A stretch of 64,000 bases of DNA from Denitratimonas yunnanensis (SeqCode) (GTDB taxonomy: Bacteria; Pseudomonadota; Gammaproteobacteria; Xanthomonadales; Xanthomonadaceae). The stretch is taken from NCBI GenBank assembly GCA_026410415.1, contig JAPMLR010000005.1, forward strand, positions 124,001-188,000. Direction: 5' to 3'. The notes beneath the pieces were generated by a model. The model did not search any database, was not told the DNA's origin, and saw nothing but the letters and a program-made list of their open reading frames with translations. The translations under genes and the position numbers were made by a program. Numbering within the stretch: position 1 is the first letter of the stretch; each line of letters opens with the position of its first letter. Positions 8,235-18,803 of this stretch are shown here, piece after piece.

Positions 8235-9056
8235 ATGACTACCCAGTCCACCCGTATCCCGCCGGTCACCGTGCCGGCCTTGCATCAGATGAAAGCCGAC
8301 GGCCGGCGCATCTCGATGCTGACGTGCTATGACGCCACGTTTGCGTTCGCGATGGATCATGCCGGGGTGGATACGGTCCTTGTCGGCGATTCACTCGGCA
8401 TGGTGGTGCAGGGCTGCGACAGCACCTTGCCAGTGACCGTCGACCACATCGTCTACCACGCCGCTGCGGTTGCGCGAGGTCTGTCGCGCGCCTTGCTGGT
8501 GGCTGACCTGCCATTTCTTAGCTACGCCACGCCCGGGCGTGCACTGGATGCATCTCGCCGGTTGATGGGCGAGGGTGGTGCGGCGATGGTCAAGCTCGAA
8601 GGCGCAGGGCCGATGTTGGAGACGATCGCCACTCTGGCCCAGCGTGACGTGCCGGTCTGCGCGCATCTGGGACTGACGCCGCAATCGGTGATGAAGCTTG
8701 GCGGCTTCCGGGTGCAGGGGCGCGAGGCCGTTGCTGCGCAGCGCCTGCGCGCCGATGCGCTGGCGGTGCAGGAGGCGGGTGCCGATCTGCTCGTGCTCGA
8801 ATGCGTGCCGCGTATGCTGGCTGCCGAGATCACTGCTTCGTTGCGTATTCCCACGATCGGAATCGGGGCGGGCGCGCAGTGTGATGGCCAGGTGCTGGTC
8901 ATGCATGACCTGCTCGGCCTGCGCGGCCGTCATCGCACGCCGCGCTTCGTCAAGGACTTCCTTGCCGAGTCGGACAGCGTGGAGGATGCATTTGCGGCCT
9001 ATGTCGCTGCCGTCCGCGATGGCAGCTTCCCTGCCCAGGCGCACGGGTTCGATTGA
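8235..9056 (+). CDS. panB: 3-methyl-2-oxobutanoate hydroxymethyltransferase PanB (273 aa)
   Basis: First committed step of pantothenate synthesis: transfers a hydroxymethyl group from 5,10-methylene-THF to 2-oxoisovalerate, giving ketopantoate. Family features: [10 protein letters not shown] at ~28-37, [13 protein letters not shown] at ~48-60 (metal and substrate site), [11 protein letters not shown], a central AHLGLTPQS, and IPTIGIGAG near residue 212, which contributes to the active site. The length equals the family norm. It lies between folK and panC and stops one base before the panC start. Linking a folate-consuming enzyme to folK is a common arrangement in this group. Confidence 0.96.
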   Translation: MTTQSTRIPPVTVPALHQMKADGRRISMLTCYDATFAFAMDHAGVDTVLVGDSLGMVVQGCDSTLPVTVDHIVYHAAAVARGLSRALLVADLPFLSYATPGRALDASRRLMGEGGAAMVKLEGAGPMLETIATLAQRDVPVCAHLGLTPQSVMKLGGFRVQGREAVAAQRLRADALAVQEAGADLLVLECVPRMLAAEITASLRIPTIGIGAGAQCDGQVLVMHDLLGLRGRHRTPRFVKDFLAESDSVEDAFAAYVAAVRDGSFPAQAHGFD

Positions 9057-9057
9057 G

Positions 9058-9900
9058 ATGCGCAGTGTCGATCGGATCGACGCGCTGCGTGCGCAGGTTG
9101 CCCGGTGGCGTCAGGTCGGTGATCGCATCGCATTCGTGCCGACGATGGGAAATCTTCATGCCGGGCACTACTCGTTGATCGCGCTGGCGCGTGAGCAGGC
9201 GGATCGCGTGGTGGCGAGCATTTTCGTCAACCCCACCCAATTCGGCCCGAACGAGGACTTCGCCCGCTATCCGCGCACGCCGGAGGCCGATGAAGCTGGA
9301 CTTGCCGAGGCAGGCTGCGATCTGGTCTTCCGCCCGACGGTGGAGGAAATGTATCCGTTTGGTGCGGACCGTTGCGTCACGGTCCGGGTGCCGGGACTGA
9401 CCGACGAGCTGGATGGCGCGGCGCGGCCGGGGCATTTCGATGGCGTGGCCACGGTGGTGTTGCGCTTGTTCAACATGGTGCAACCCGACTCGGCCGTGTT
9501 CGGGCGCAAGGATTTCCAGCAGTTGCGCGTGATCGACTATCTGGTGCGGGAGCTCTCGTTGCCCATCGCCATCGTGCCCGCGCCGATCTGCCGCGATGCC
9601 GACGGGCTGGCGCTCAGTTCACGCAATCAGTATCTCTCGCCGGCCGAGCGCGCGATTGCGTCGGAGTTGCATCACACCCTGCTCGCGATGCAGGCTGCCT
9701 TGCGTGACGGCACGCCGCTGGTGAAAATCGAAACCGATGCGATGGATCGGCTGAACCGTTGCGGCTTCCAGCCCGATTACGCGCAAATCCGACGCATTCA
9801 TGACCTGGCCCGTCCCGCTGCGGCCGAGCGCGTCGGTTTGATCGCACTGGTCGCCGCCCGACTGGGCAGTACCCGATTGATCGACAATCTGGAAATGTGA
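9058..9900 (+). CDS. panC: Pantothenate synthetase PanC (280 aa)
   Basis: ATP-dependent ligation of pantoate and beta-alanine to give pantothenate. The nucleotidylyl-transferase motif FVPTMGNLHAGH (HAGH at 34-37), the segment SIFVNPTQFGPNEDF.RYPRT, the pantoate-binding FGRKDFQQL and the KMSKS-like GLALSSRNQYL are all present. The frame is open much further upstream inside panB, but the ATG at 9058 is chosen because it follows the panB stop by one base and gives the family length. panD, which often follows in pan clusters, is not here: the next features are a probable small RNA and pgi. Confidence 0.95.
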   Translation: MRSVDRIDALRAQVARWRQVGDRIAFVPTMGNLHAGHYSLIALAREQADRVVASIFVNPTQFGPNEDFARYPRTPEADEAGLAEAGCDLVFRPTVEEMYPFGADRCVTVRVPGLTDELDGAARPGHFDGVATVVLRLFNMVQPDSAVFGRKDFQQLRVIDYLVRELSLPIAIVPAPICRDADGLALSSRNQYLSPAERAIASELHHTLLAMQAALRDGTPLVKIETDAMDRLNRCGFQPDYAQIRRIHDLARPAAAERVGLIALVAARLGSTRLIDNLEM

Positions 9901-9991
9901 TGCCTTGCCTGGTTCGGGGCAGTGCAGGGCTGGATCGAGGCCCCCTGTTTGGGTTGTAGCTTTTCCGCAAAGCCTGTGGTAGATTGGCCAC

Positions 9992-10107
9992 GCCTCCCAG
10001 CTCCGTGCTGCGAACCGCGCACCGCCGGGAGGTAATGCAGGGCGCATTTTTGGGTAATCGTCACTCCGTTACAACCCCGTCGGGAAATTCCGGCGGGGTT
10101 TTTTTTT
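9992..10107 (+). ncRNA. Probable small RNA with three hairpins and its own terminator
   Basis: The 338-bp gap between panC and pgi holds a compact transcription-unit-like element. An extended -10 box TGGTAGATT (9977-9985) predicts a start near 9992. Downstream are a hairpin closed by CCTCCC (9993-9998) and GGGAGG (10027-10032) with an inner GTGC/GCAC helix; a short GTAA/TTAC hairpin (~10054-10072); and a strong rho-independent terminator. No convincing open frame lies within the ~116 nt. I do not recognise a known family. It could instead be a long 3' end of the panC mRNA. Confidence 0.5.
10075..10107 (+). terminator. Rho-independent terminator after panC / small RNA
   Basis: The stem CCCCGTCGG (10075-10083) pairs with CCGGCGGGG (10090-10098) with one G-U pair, around a six-base loop, followed by nine T residues (10099-10107). 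It separates the pan operon and the probable small RNA from pgi. Confidence 0.9.
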
Positions 10108-10109
10108 GT

Positions 10110-10138
10110 CCTGATGCCTTCAGGATTTCATTGAAATC
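10110..10138 (+). promoter_or_regulatory. Two adjacent inverted repeats upstream of pgi
   Basis: CCTGA...TCAGG (10110-10124) is followed directly by GATTTCA-T-TGAAATC (10124-10138), a perfect 7+1+7 palindrome. They lie between the terminator and pgi, about 100 bp before its start. The second could be an operator; no regulator can be named and chance is possible. Confidence 0.3.
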
Positions 10139-10238
10139 AATGGGATGTCGTGACTGCGTGGCTACGCCATCAGATCGGGAAGGGCATTTGCTAGCATGGC
10201 CCCAACAGTCGCCAGATCGGCTGTTGCCTTTTAGCAAC

Positions 10239-11774
10239 ATGACGGAATCCGAATCGATGCACACCCCCGCGTGGCTGGAACGCCTCATGCCCCATGCCGT
10301 GCGCATGGTCGATCAGTCCTTGCGTGACTTGTTCGTTTCCGATCCAGACAGGATCGGTGCCAGCACGCTTCAGGTCGGTCCGGTCCATGCCTGTTTTGCA
10401 CGTCAGCGCATCGATGCCGCTGCGCAGGCGGCGCTGCTGGATCTCGCCCGCGAACGCGACATCAAGGCGGCCTTCACTGCGCTGCATGACGGTGCGCCAG
10501 TCAATCGTTCCGAGCAGCGCCCGGCGCTGCATGTCGCATTGCGTTCGAGCCTGGGCCGCACGGCCGTTGCCAAGGCTGCGCATGCGCAGGCGCGCGAAAC
10601 CTTCCACGCCATGGGCCGCCTGGTCGATGCGCTACGCGCCTCCGACGTCACCGACCTCATCAACATCGGTATCGGCGGCTCCGATCTCGGGCCTCGCCTG
10701 GCGCTCGATGCGTTGCGCGATGTCGATGCGGGCCGGTTCCGCGTGCACTTCCTGAGTACCGCGGATGGTCACGCCGTCTCCCGCCTTCTGGGGGAGCTCG
10801 ATCCCGCGAAAACGGCAGCCATTCTGGTGTCCAAGAGCTTCGGCACGCAGGAAACCCTGCTCAACGGACAGGCCGTACGCGACTGGCTCGGCGCGGACGA
10901 ACGTCTCTACGCCGTCACTGCCAACACCGATCGCGCGGCCGCATTCGGCATCGTGCCCGGGCGCACACTGCCGATGTGGGATTGGGTGGGTGGGCGCTAT
11001 TCGTTGTGGTCGGCGGTTGGCTTCGTCGTTGCGGCAGCCTTGGGGCTGGACGTGTTCGAGCGCCTGCTCGCCGGTGCGGCGGCGATGGACGAGCACGTCC
11101 TGCATGCCCCGGTGGAATCCAATCTCGCCATCCGTCACGCGCTGGTCGCTGTGTGGAATCGCAACGCCATGGGGCATGACACTCATGCCGTCCTGCCTTA
11201 CGACGAACGTCTGGCGCGCTTGCCGGCCTATCTCCAGCAACTGGTGATGGAAAGCCTCGGCAAGTCCGTGACGCAGGACGGCAGGCCGGTTGGTTGCGGT
11301 ACCAGTCCGGTGATCTGGGGGGGCGCCGGCACCGATGTGCAGCATTCATTCTTCCAGGCGCTGCATCAGGGCACCGATGTCGTGCCGATGGATTTCATCG
11401 GCACTGTCCGTGTGGAGGGCGGATATCAGGATCTGCATCGTGCACAGATGTCCAACCTGCTGGCCCAATCCGAAGCCTTTGCCAACGGCACGCCCAGCGA
11501 TGATCCGCAGAAAGCCTATGCCGGCAACCGGCCGTCCAGCGTGATCCTGCTGGACGATCTGTCGCCCGAATCACTCGGGGCGTTGCTGGCGATGTACGAG
11601 CACAGTGTCTATGCGCAGGCGACGATCTGGGGCATCAACCCGTTCGACCAATGGGGGGTGGAGCTGGGCAAGACGCTTGCCTCTGGCCTGATGGAGGCGC
11701 TTGTCGACCCGATGAAGGCGGTCGGCGATCCGGTGACGCGTTTGCTGATCGAGCGAATTCGCGCAGGCGGTTAG
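10239..11774 (+). CDS. pgi: Glucose-6-phosphate isomerase Pgi (511 aa)
   Basis: Interconverts glucose-6-phosphate and fructose-6-phosphate in glycolysis and gluconeogenesis. Both family signatures are present: VGGRYSLWSAVG and, near the C-terminus, FDQWGVELGK. The phosphate-binding segment LINIGIGGSDLGPRL and SKSFGTQETL are also intact. Two starts are possible: ATG at 10239 (used here) and ATG at 10257, six codons later; neither has a strong ribosome-binding site, and the family begins its conserved region after both. The gene appears to be a single transcription unit between the upstream terminator and leuS. Confidence 0.94.
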   Translation: MTESESMHTPAWLERLMPHAVRMVDQSLRDLFVSDPDRIGASTLQVGPVHACFARQRIDAAAQAALLDLARERDIKAAFTALHDGAPVNRSEQRPALHVALRSSLGRTAVAKAAHAQARETFHAMGRLVDALRASDVTDLINIGIGGSDLGPRLALDALRDVDAGRFRVHFLSTADGHAVSRLLGELDPAKTAAILVSKSFGTQETLLNGQAVRDWLGADERLYAVTANTDRAAAFGIVPGRTLPMWDWVGGRYSLWSAVGFVVAAALGLDVFERLLAGAAAMDEHVLHAPVESNLAIRHALVAVWNRNAMGHDTHAVLPYDERLARLPAYLQQLVMESLGKSVTQDGRPVGCGTSPVIWGGAGTDVQHSFFQALHQGTDVVPMDFIGTVRVEGGYQDLHRAQMSNLLAQSEAFANGTPSDDPQKAYAGNRPSSVILLDDLSPESLGALLAMYEHSVYAQATIWGINPFDQWGVELGKTLASGLMEALVDPMKAVGDPVTRLLIERIRAGG

Positions 11775-11950
11775 CCGTGCGGACGTTGTCGTGGGGCATG
11801 GGGGCTTTCATGCGGTTCCGGCAGGCGTGGTCAGAATGCCCTTGCAGGCCGGCAGCGATGCTGCTGGCTGGTGTTGGCGGTGCTCCGCGGTGCTTCCAGA
11901 CATGGATCGCCGCATCGCTCCGATTGAGCCCGATCATGCCCCTGCGGTAG

Positions 11951-14698
<2,748 letters not shown>

Positions 14699-14721
14699 AC
14701 CGATCTCGCCCGGAGCATCAC

Positions 14722-15363
14722 ATGACGCCGACTCTCAAGAGCGAAACGCCCGTCCTGTACGCGGCCCCGTTGTCCGGCTTCGCCTACAAGGTGGCGTTGA
14801 CGCTGCGCCTTCTGGGGCTGCCCTGCGATTTGCGTGTGGTGGATCTGTCTGTTCGGCGAGACGAACGGCCTGGCAGCTTCCGTGATGTCGCGCGCTTCGA
14901 CGAGGTGCCGACCTTGCTGATCGATGGACATGCGCTGTGCCAGTCCAATGCGATCTGCGAGTACCTCGCACGGCGCCAGAGCGCACTGCATGAAGGCGAT
15001 GAAAGTCAGCGACTGGTGGTGCGTGAATGGCTGTTCTGGGAGGCCGAACGCATCGGCCTCGACCTCGCGCACTGCTGCGCCGGTCGCGATTTCGGCAGGC
15101 ATCCGCCCGAGGTTCTGGCCTGGTACGACATGCGTGCAGCCAAGGACATCGAACGGATCGCCAAGGCACTGGCCACGCATCGGTTCCTCGTGGGCGATAC
15201 CGTGACGATCGCCGACATCGCCTGCTACGCCTGGTTGCCCTACGCGCAAGCGCACGGACTGTTTGCCGAACTGCCCGAACCGGTGGCCTCCTGGCAGGCA
15301 CGGATCGAGGCGTTGCCGGGGTTCGCCACCCCATCCCAGATTTTCTCCGGAGAGGCTGCATGA
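14722..15363 (+). CDS. Glutathione S-transferase family protein (213 aa)
   Basis: Two-domain GST fold. The N-terminal thioredoxin-like half begins VLYAAPLSGFAYKVALTLRL and includes DEVPTLLIDGHALCQSNAICEYLA, with the cis-Pro (VP) and the S-N-A-I residues that bind the glutamyl group of glutathione. The C-terminal helical half contains FLVGDTVTIADIACYAWLPY, the conserved N-capping box. The substrate is unknown; the catalytic residue cannot be fixed from sequence, perhaps Ser18. It lies 23 bp after leuS, and its TGA overlaps the lptE ATG, so it is embedded in the leuS-lptE operon, where E. coli has no such gene. Confidence 0.85.
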   Translation: MTPTLKSETPVLYAAPLSGFAYKVALTLRLLGLPCDLRVVDLSVRRDERPGSFRDVARFDEVPTLLIDGHALCQSNAICEYLARRQSALHEGDESQRLVVREWLFWEAERIGLDLAHCCAGRDFGRHPPEVLAWYDMRAAKDIERIAKALATHRFLVGDTVTIADIACYAWLPYAQAHGLFAELPEPVASWQARIEALPGFATPSQIFSGEAA

Positions 15364-15860
15364 ACGCGATGCTGCGATGGGTACTGATGGCATGCGCACT
15401 CGCCGTGTTGACGGCATGCGGTTTCAAGTTGCGAAGCGAGATGGTGTTGCCGCCGGAATTGACCATCATTCGGGTGCAGGTGGCGGATCAATTTTCCCCT
15501 TTGCAGCGCAACCTTGAACAGGCGCTCGCGCGTTCGGGCGCACGCGCTCCGGCAGGCAACGAGCGCAGTGCGGTGTTGCGCATTTCCAGGAATCGCATCT
15601 CGCGTTGGCCGTTGTCGGTGGGCCGTACCGGACGCGTGCAGGAATACAGCATGCGTTACGAGGTGACGATGCAGTTGGTCGATGCCGGCGGCGCACCGGT
15701 GGTGCCGCGGCAGGATATCCAGCTCGAACGCACCTACCAGTTTGAAACCATTCGCGCGCAAGGCACGCCGGGTGAGGAAGAAGTCGTGCGCGCCGAACTG
15801 GAGCGCGACATGGCACAAGCCATTCTGCGTCGGGTCGACGCGGTATTGTCCGGGCGATGA
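15360..15860 (+). CDS. lptE: LPS-assembly lipoprotein LptE (166 aa)
   Basis: Outer-membrane lipoprotein that plugs the LptD barrel and helps place LPS in the outer leaflet. A lipoprotein signal ends in the lipobox LTAC with C20, followed by GFKLRSE, the typical LptE start (CGFxLR). The rest (YEVTMQLVDAGG..., then TYQFE) resembles the LptE core. The ATG overlaps the GST stop (ATGA), and holA begins one base after its stop. Together with lptF and lptG elsewhere in this window, it supplies part of the LPS transport machine. Confidence 0.9.
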   Translation: MNAMLRWVLMACALAVLTACGFKLRSEMVLPPELTIIRVQVADQFSPLQRNLEQALARSGARAPAGNERSAVLRISRNRISRWPLSVGRTGRVQEYSMRYEVTMQLVDAGGAPVVPRQDIQLERTYQFETIRAQGTPGEEEVVRAELERDMAQAILRRVDAVLSGR

Positions 15861-15861
15861 A

Positions 15862-16881
15862 GTGCCGTTGACGGCGCCACAATTCGAACAGCGGTTGGCG
15901 CGTGATGCGCTGCCATCGGTGGTGTTGCTGGCCAGCTCGGAACCGCTGCTCCTGCTGGAAGCGGCGGATTCGGTTCGCAGCCGCGCTCGCGCGCTGGGCT
16001 ATGCCGAGCGCAGCGTGTTCGATGTCGACACCGGGTTTGACTGGAGCGACGTCACGATGGGTTTTTCCAGCCTGTCGTTGTTCGCCTCGCGCCGTCTGGT
16101 CGAAGTGCGCCTGCCCACGGGAAAACCGGGCAAGGAAGGTGGCGAGGTGCTCGCCTCGTTCGCCGAGGATCCGGCGCCCGATGTGATCTTGCTCGTCCAG
16201 GCCGCGCAGTGGAGTCGCGCGCATGAGACCGCTTGGGTGAAATCGATCGAGAAGACGGGTTGGTTCGTGCCGATGTGGCCTGTGAAGCCCGCGGAGTTGC
16301 CGCGGTGGATTGGTCAACGTCTGTCATCGCGCGGTCTGCGTGCCGATGCGCAGGCCACCGCGATGCTGGCGGAACGGGTGGAAGGCAACTTGCTCGCTGC
16401 CGCCCAGGAAGTCGACAAACTGGCGTTGCTGCATCCGGGCGCCACGCTGGACGCAGCAACGATGCAGTCGCTGGTTGCCGACAGTGCGCGCTACGACATC
16501 TTCGGTCTGGTCGATGCCGCGCTTGCGGGCGATGCGGCACACGCCCTGCGGATACTGGCCGGCCTCCGCGGTGAAGGTGCGCAGATCCCGGGGATGCTGT
16601 CCTGGGTGGCCTCGCAAATCGTGATTCTGGTGAAACTTGCCGACACCGCCGCACGCGGCGGCAATCTGGCACAGGCGATGCAAAAGGCTGGTCTCTGGCA
16701 AAGCAAGGAGCAGGCGTTCAAGCGTGCTCTGGCTCGTGGCGGCCTGCCGGATTTCGAGCGATTGATGGTGGCCTGCGCAAGCCTGGATCGTCTTTCCAAG
16801 GGGCGGAGTGAGGGCGATCCGTGGCGTGAAATGGAGCGATTGATCGTCGGTCTCGCCGCGCCGCGCGCCTTGCCGGCCTGA
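15862..16881 (+). CDS. holA: DNA polymerase III delta subunit HolA (339 aa)
   Basis: Clamp-loader subunit that opens the beta clamp. The family pattern is visible: LPSVVLLASSEPLLLLEAADSVR near the start, a weakly conserved AAA+-like fold without a Walker A motif, VEGNLLAAAQEVDKLALLHPG, and DSARYDIFGLVDAALAGD, a strong delta-subunit signature. The frame runs back into lptE; the GTG at 15862, one base after the lptE stop, is chosen and gives the normal family length. A TTG at 15868 is an alternative. It is located as in E. coli, between lptE and nadD. Confidence 0.92.
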   Translation: MPLTAPQFEQRLARDALPSVVLLASSEPLLLLEAADSVRSRARALGYAERSVFDVDTGFDWSDVTMGFSSLSLFASRRLVEVRLPTGKPGKEGGEVLASFAEDPAPDVILLVQAAQWSRAHETAWVKSIEKTGWFVPMWPVKPAELPRWIGQRLSSRGLRADAQATAMLAERVEGNLLAAAQEVDKLALLHPGATLDAATMQSLVADSARYDIFGLVDAALAGDAAHALRILAGLRGEGAQIPGMLSWVASQIVILVKLADTAARGGNLAQAMQKAGLWQSKEQAFKRALARGGLPDFERLMVACASLDRLSKGRSEGDPWREMERLIVGLAAPRALPA

Positions 16882-16886
16882 TTCGC

Positions 16887-17522
16887 ATGGGATTGCTGGC
16901 AATCTACGGTGGCGCCTTCGATCCGGTGCATGACGGGCATCTCGCTGTTGCTCGGGCAGCGCGCGACGTGCTGGAGGCCGATGTCGCGCTGGTTCCCACG
17001 GGTGACCCGCGCCATCGTGCACCGGCCCATGCCAACGCGGCCCAGCGGCTGGCGATGCTGGAACTGGCCATCGCCGACGAGCCGCGTCTGCGGATTGATC
17101 CGCGCGAGTTGATGCGAAGCGGCCCCAGTTTCAGCGTGGATACGCTGGAAGAGTTGCGTGGCGAGCACGGTGCAGACGTTCCGCTGGCGATGATCGTCGG
17201 CGATGACGCGTTTGCCGGGTTTCCGACGTGGCATCGCTGGCGCGATCTTTTCGATCTGGCCCACATCGTGATTGCCTGCCGACCGCAATCGGCACCTGTT
17301 CCGGAGGTGTTGGCCGAACGCATTGTCGGGCGCGCCGCCGACGATCCGGCGGCACTGCATCGGACATCCAGTGGTCGGGTTTTCCGGTTGCCGCTGCCAT
17401 TGCACCCCCAGTCATCCAGCGCCATCCGTGCCCGTATCGCCGCATCGCAGGCCTTGGAGGGTTGGTTGCCTGCATCCGTGGCCGGTTACATCGCCCGGCA
17501 TGGGCTGTACCGGCCGGCATGA
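16887..17522 (+). CDS. nadD: Nicotinate-nucleotide adenylyltransferase NadD (211 aa)
   Basis: NAD biosynthesis: converts nicotinate mononucleotide and ATP to deamido-NAD. Motifs: GGAFDPVHDGHL at 8-19 (HDGH 15-18), RHRAPAHANAAQRL.ML, the segment SFSVDTLEELR, and near the C-terminus SSSAIRARI, the S-S-x-x-[IV]-R motif that binds the ATP phosphates. The length is typical. It starts five bases after holA and belongs to the leuS-holA-nadD-rsfS-rlmH run. Confidence 0.95.
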   Translation: MGLLAIYGGAFDPVHDGHLAVARAARDVLEADVALVPTGDPRHRAPAHANAAQRLAMLELAIADEPRLRIDPRELMRSGPSFSVDTLEELRGEHGADVPLAMIVGDDAFAGFPTWHRWRDLFDLAHIVIACRPQSAPVPEVLAERIVGRAADDPAALHRTSSGRVFRLPLPLHPQSSSAIRARIAASQALEGWLPASVAGYIARHGLYRPA

Positions 17523-17589
17523 CCCGACCGGCGTATACTGGGTCCGCCGCCACGGCGGCCTCCCCCTCCACTGACCAGGGTTCCCCCGT

Positions 17590-17991
17590 TTGAGTACTGC
17601 CCCCGTTGCTGCCGCTGCCGCTCCCGTCCCTGCCGAGCGCCTCCTGCGCGAAGTCCACGATGCGCTGGAGCATCTGAAGGCCATCGACATCCGGGACATC
17701 GACGTGCGCGGCAAGACCGGCGTCACCGACTACATGGTCATCGCGTCGGGTACGTCCACACGTCACGTGAAATCGATCGCCGACGAAGTCCAGCGTCGCG
17801 CGCGCCGGATCGGCAACCCGCCGATCGGCGTTGAAGGCGAGCGCGAGGCCGAATGGGTGCTCGTGGACCTGGGCGATGCCATCGTCCACATCATGCTGCC
17901 GCGCATGCGCGACCTGTACATGCTGGAAAAGCTGTGGGGCGGTGACGTACCCCGGCATCCTCATGGCGATGCGGCACCCGAATCGGCCTGA
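17590..17991 (+). CDS. rsfS: Ribosomal silencing factor RsfS (133 aa)
   Basis: Binds L14 of the 50S subunit and blocks subunit joining in slow growth. Conserved core: DYMVIASGTSTRHVKSIADEV, PPIGVEGEREAEWVLVDLGDAIVHIMLPRMRDLY.LEKLWG. The start is a TTG at 17590; no ATG or GTG gives a complete domain, so the TTG is the most likely choice, preceded by an Ala/Pro-rich, low-complexity N-terminus. It lies between nadD and rlmH, its usual place. A TATACT box sits at 17534-17539 without a good -35, so an internal promoter is possible. Confidence 0.92.
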   Translation: MSTAPVAAAAAPVPAERLLREVHDALEHLKAIDIRDIDVRGKTGVTDYMVIASGTSTRHVKSIADEVQRRARRIGNPPIGVEGEREAEWVLVDLGDAIVHIMLPRMRDLYMLEKLWGGDVPRHPHGDAAPESA

Positions 17992-18009
17992 GCAACCCGG
18001 GATGCTGCG

Positions 18010-18480
18010 ATGAAGGCGCGCCTGATCGCCGTGGGCGAGAGCGCGCCAGGTTGGGTCGCGGAAGGTTTCGCCGAATACCGCAAGCGGCTCTCGCATTGGC
18101 TTCCGCTGGGGTTGGTCGAGATCACGCCCGGTCTGCGTGGCAAGGGGCGTGATCCACAGCGTGCGATGCAGGATGAAGGCGCGCGGGTATTGGCCGCCGT
18201 GCCGAAGGGTGCGCGCATCGTGATGCTCGATGGTGGCGGCAGGCCGTACAGCTCGGAGCAGTTGGCCGTGCGGCTGGAGCATTGGCGTGCCGGCGGGCAG
18301 GACCTCGCGTTCCTGATCGGTGGCCCCGAGGGGCACGCGTCCGAAGTGCGCGCCGCGGCGGCGGAATCATGGGCGTTGGGGCCGGCGACCCTGCCTCACA
18401 TGCTGGTGCGCCTGATCGTGGCCGAGCAGCTGTATCGCGCCGCGAGCATCCTCGCCAATCATCCCTATCATCGGGCGTGA
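18010..18480 (+). CDS. rlmH: 23S rRNA (pseudouridine-1915-N3)-methyltransferase RlmH (156 aa)
   Basis: SPOUT methyltransferase acting on pseudouridine 1915 in helix 69 of 23S rRNA. The trefoil-knot SAM site is clear: FLIGGPEGHASEV, then LPHMLVRLIVAEQLYRAASI and a terminal NHPYHR, all diagnostic. The length matches the ~155-residue family norm. It follows rsfS by 18 bp and ends the leuS operon, facing a convergent small gene 25 bp away. Confidence 0.96.
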   Translation: MKARLIAVGESAPGWVAEGFAEYRKRLSHWLPLGLVEITPGLRGKGRDPQRAMQDEGARVLAAVPKGARIVMLDGGGRPYSSEQLAVRLEHWRAGGQDLAFLIGGPEGHASEVRAAAAESWALGPATLPHMLVRLIVAEQLYRAASILANHPYHRA

Positions 18481-18484
18481 CCGC

Positions 18485-18498
18485 GTTTCGGCCGAAAC
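18485..18498. other. 14-bp perfect palindrome between convergent genes
   Basis: GTTTCGGCCGAAAC lies in the 25-bp gap between rlmH and the convergent thioredoxin-fold gene. As RNA on either strand it could form a short hairpin, but no U-tract follows, so termination is only a possibility. Confidence 0.35.
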
Positions 18499-18505
18499 CT
18501 TGCGC

Positions 18506-18736
18506 TCAATCGCGGGCAAGCCACCCTGCGACAGTGGACGCATCGAATGGCCAGTCCAACTCGACGCCGCGGGCATCATCGCGCAACACGGGAACGCGCA
18601 TCCCGTAGCAGGCTTCCAGCGCGATGTCCCCATCGATGAAAACGCTGTCGAACTCCGGAACGCGTGCGGTGGCGAGAACATCGAGCGCCAGATCGCACAG
18701 GTGGCAATCGTCGCGTTGGTAGAGGATGAGAGGCAT
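18506..18736 (-). CDS. Small glutaredoxin/thioredoxin-fold protein (DUF836-like, 76 aa)
   Basis: Short thioredoxin-fold protein. It begins [20 protein letters not shown] with a C-x-x-C motif (CHLC at 11-14), followed after ~35 residues by MRVPVLRD, the Val-cis-Pro segment of the fold, and [10 protein letters not shown] at the end. This pattern is that of the DUF836 glutaredoxin-like family of proteobacteria. It probably takes part in thiol-disulfide exchange in the cytosol; the substrate is unknown. The frame is open further upstream into sdaA, but the ATG at 18736 yields exactly the compact family length. It is divergent from sdaA with a 67-bp gap. Confidence 0.82.
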   Translation of the reverse strand: MPLILYQRDDCHLCDLALDVLATARVPEFDSVFIDGDIALEACYGMRVPVLRDDARGVELDWPFDASTVAGWLARD

Positions 18737-18803
18737 ATGGCAGTGCAGCGCGAGCTTCGCGAGTGGACGGCCTAGAATAGCGGGCTTAGCGAGGAGTCCA
18801 TGC

